This document shows positions 5,291 to 5,535 of a DNA stretch of 5,535 bases, in pieces. A model generated the notes under the pieces. That model was not told where the DNA came from and made no database searches. It saw only the letters and a list, made by a program, of their open reading frames with translations. The number at the start of each line of letters is the position of its first letter. The stretch's first letter is position 1. Source of the stretch: an uncultured Brevundimonas sp. (GTDB lineage: Bacteria; Pseudomonadota; Alphaproteobacteria; Caulobacterales; Caulobacteraceae); the NCBI RefSeq assembly GCF_943913055.1, contig NZ_CALTWS010000177.1, forward strand, positions 1 to 5,535. The letters run 5' to 3'. The position numbers and the translations under genes were made by a program.

Positions 5291-5535
5291 ATGCGTCTGG
5301 CGTTCTTTGGTGATGTGGTCGGCAAGTCCGGGCGAGATGGTCTGAGCGATCATCTGCCAGGGCTGAAACGCGACCTGAAACTCGATTTCGTGGTGGTGAA
5401 TGCCGAGAATGCCGCAGGCGGTTTCGGCATCACCGAGAACACGGCGCGCGAGCTGTTCATGGCCGGGGCCGACTGCCTGACGCTGGGCAACCACAGCTGG
5501 GACCAGCGCGAGGCCCTGACCTATATCGTGCGCGA
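5291..5535 (+). CDS. ymdB: YmdB/TIGR00282-family metallophosphoesterase, 3' end outside the window
   Basis: The first 81 residues of a protein whose family is normally about 260-270 residues long; it runs off the window end. The calcineurin-like phosphoesterase metal site is visible: FGDVVGKSGR (6-15) with D8, VVNAENAAGGFGIT (35-48) with E39 and N40, and LGNHSWDQ (65-72) with N67 and the catalytic H68; most relatives have GNHTWD, so S69 is a mild variant. In Bacillus subtilis YmdB is a phosphodiesterase acting on 2',3'- and 3',5'-cyclic nucleotides and influences biofilm formation; its role in alphaproteobacteria is not settled. The ATG at 5291 has AAAGG (5277-5281) at 9 nt, inside the fau 3' end, and begins 4 nt after the fau stop, pointing to an operon. 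Gene symbol by family similarity. Confidence 0.93.
   Translation, partial: MRLAFFGDVVGKSGRDGLSDHLPGLKRDLKLDFVVVNAENAAGGFGITENTARELFMAGADCLTLGNHSWDQREALTYIVR

Noticed and set aside
4811..5494. Minus-strand frame of 227 codons opposite fau and ymdB
   Set aside because: Antisense to two genes with clear catalytic motifs; composition typical of a GC shadow.

Overview
The window looks like chromosomal core-genome DNA of a GC-rich alphaproteobacterium, most likely of the Caulobacterales (Caulobacter, Brevundimonas or Phenylobacterium). The main clue is the pair at 3386-3966: a small coiled-coil protein (ZauP-like) overlapping zapA, followed by a 6S RNA-like region and a 5-formyltetrahydrofolate cyclo-ligase gene. 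The order zapA / 6S RNA / cyclo-ligase is widely conserved in proteobacteria, and the ZauP-ZapA pair was described in Caulobacter. The genus is an inference. I see no mobile element, CRISPR array, tRNA or prophage signature.

Left part, minus strand (3288 down to 1): tkt (transketolase), a single-domain VOC/glyoxalase-fold protein and purT (formate-dependent GAR transformylase, cut by the window edge). The first ATG after tkt directly follows its stop codon, and purT starts 3 nt after the VOC stop, so these three almost certainly form one operon. Transketolase interconverts pentose and glycolytic sugar phosphates and can supply ribose 5-phosphate, the precursor of PRPP. PurT acts downstream of PRPP in purine synthesis.

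Centre, plus strand (about 3377-3966): a divergently transcribed two-gene cell-division operon, zauP-zapA, with a 1-nt stop/start overlap. The intervening region of about 97 bp holds a GC-rich inverted repeat and the ribosome binding sites of both sides. A convergent gene for a small bacterial PH-domain protein (4346-3972) ends only 5 nt from zapA.

Right part: 4347-4734 is noncoding by protein criteria. It contains a probable 6S RNA (approx. 4475-4630) and a perfect 8-bp inverted repeat at 4674-4694. The plus-strand operon fau (5-formyl-THF cyclo-ligase) and ymdB (TIGR00282-type metallophosphoesterase, cut by the window end) follows.

Almost everything is recognisable housekeeping. The points worth a second look are the tkt-VOC-purT gene fusion into one operon, the PH-domain gene lying inside an otherwise conserved zapA-6S-fau neighbourhood, and the inverted repeat sitting at a possible fau promoter. 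I did not find evidence for a new biological system.
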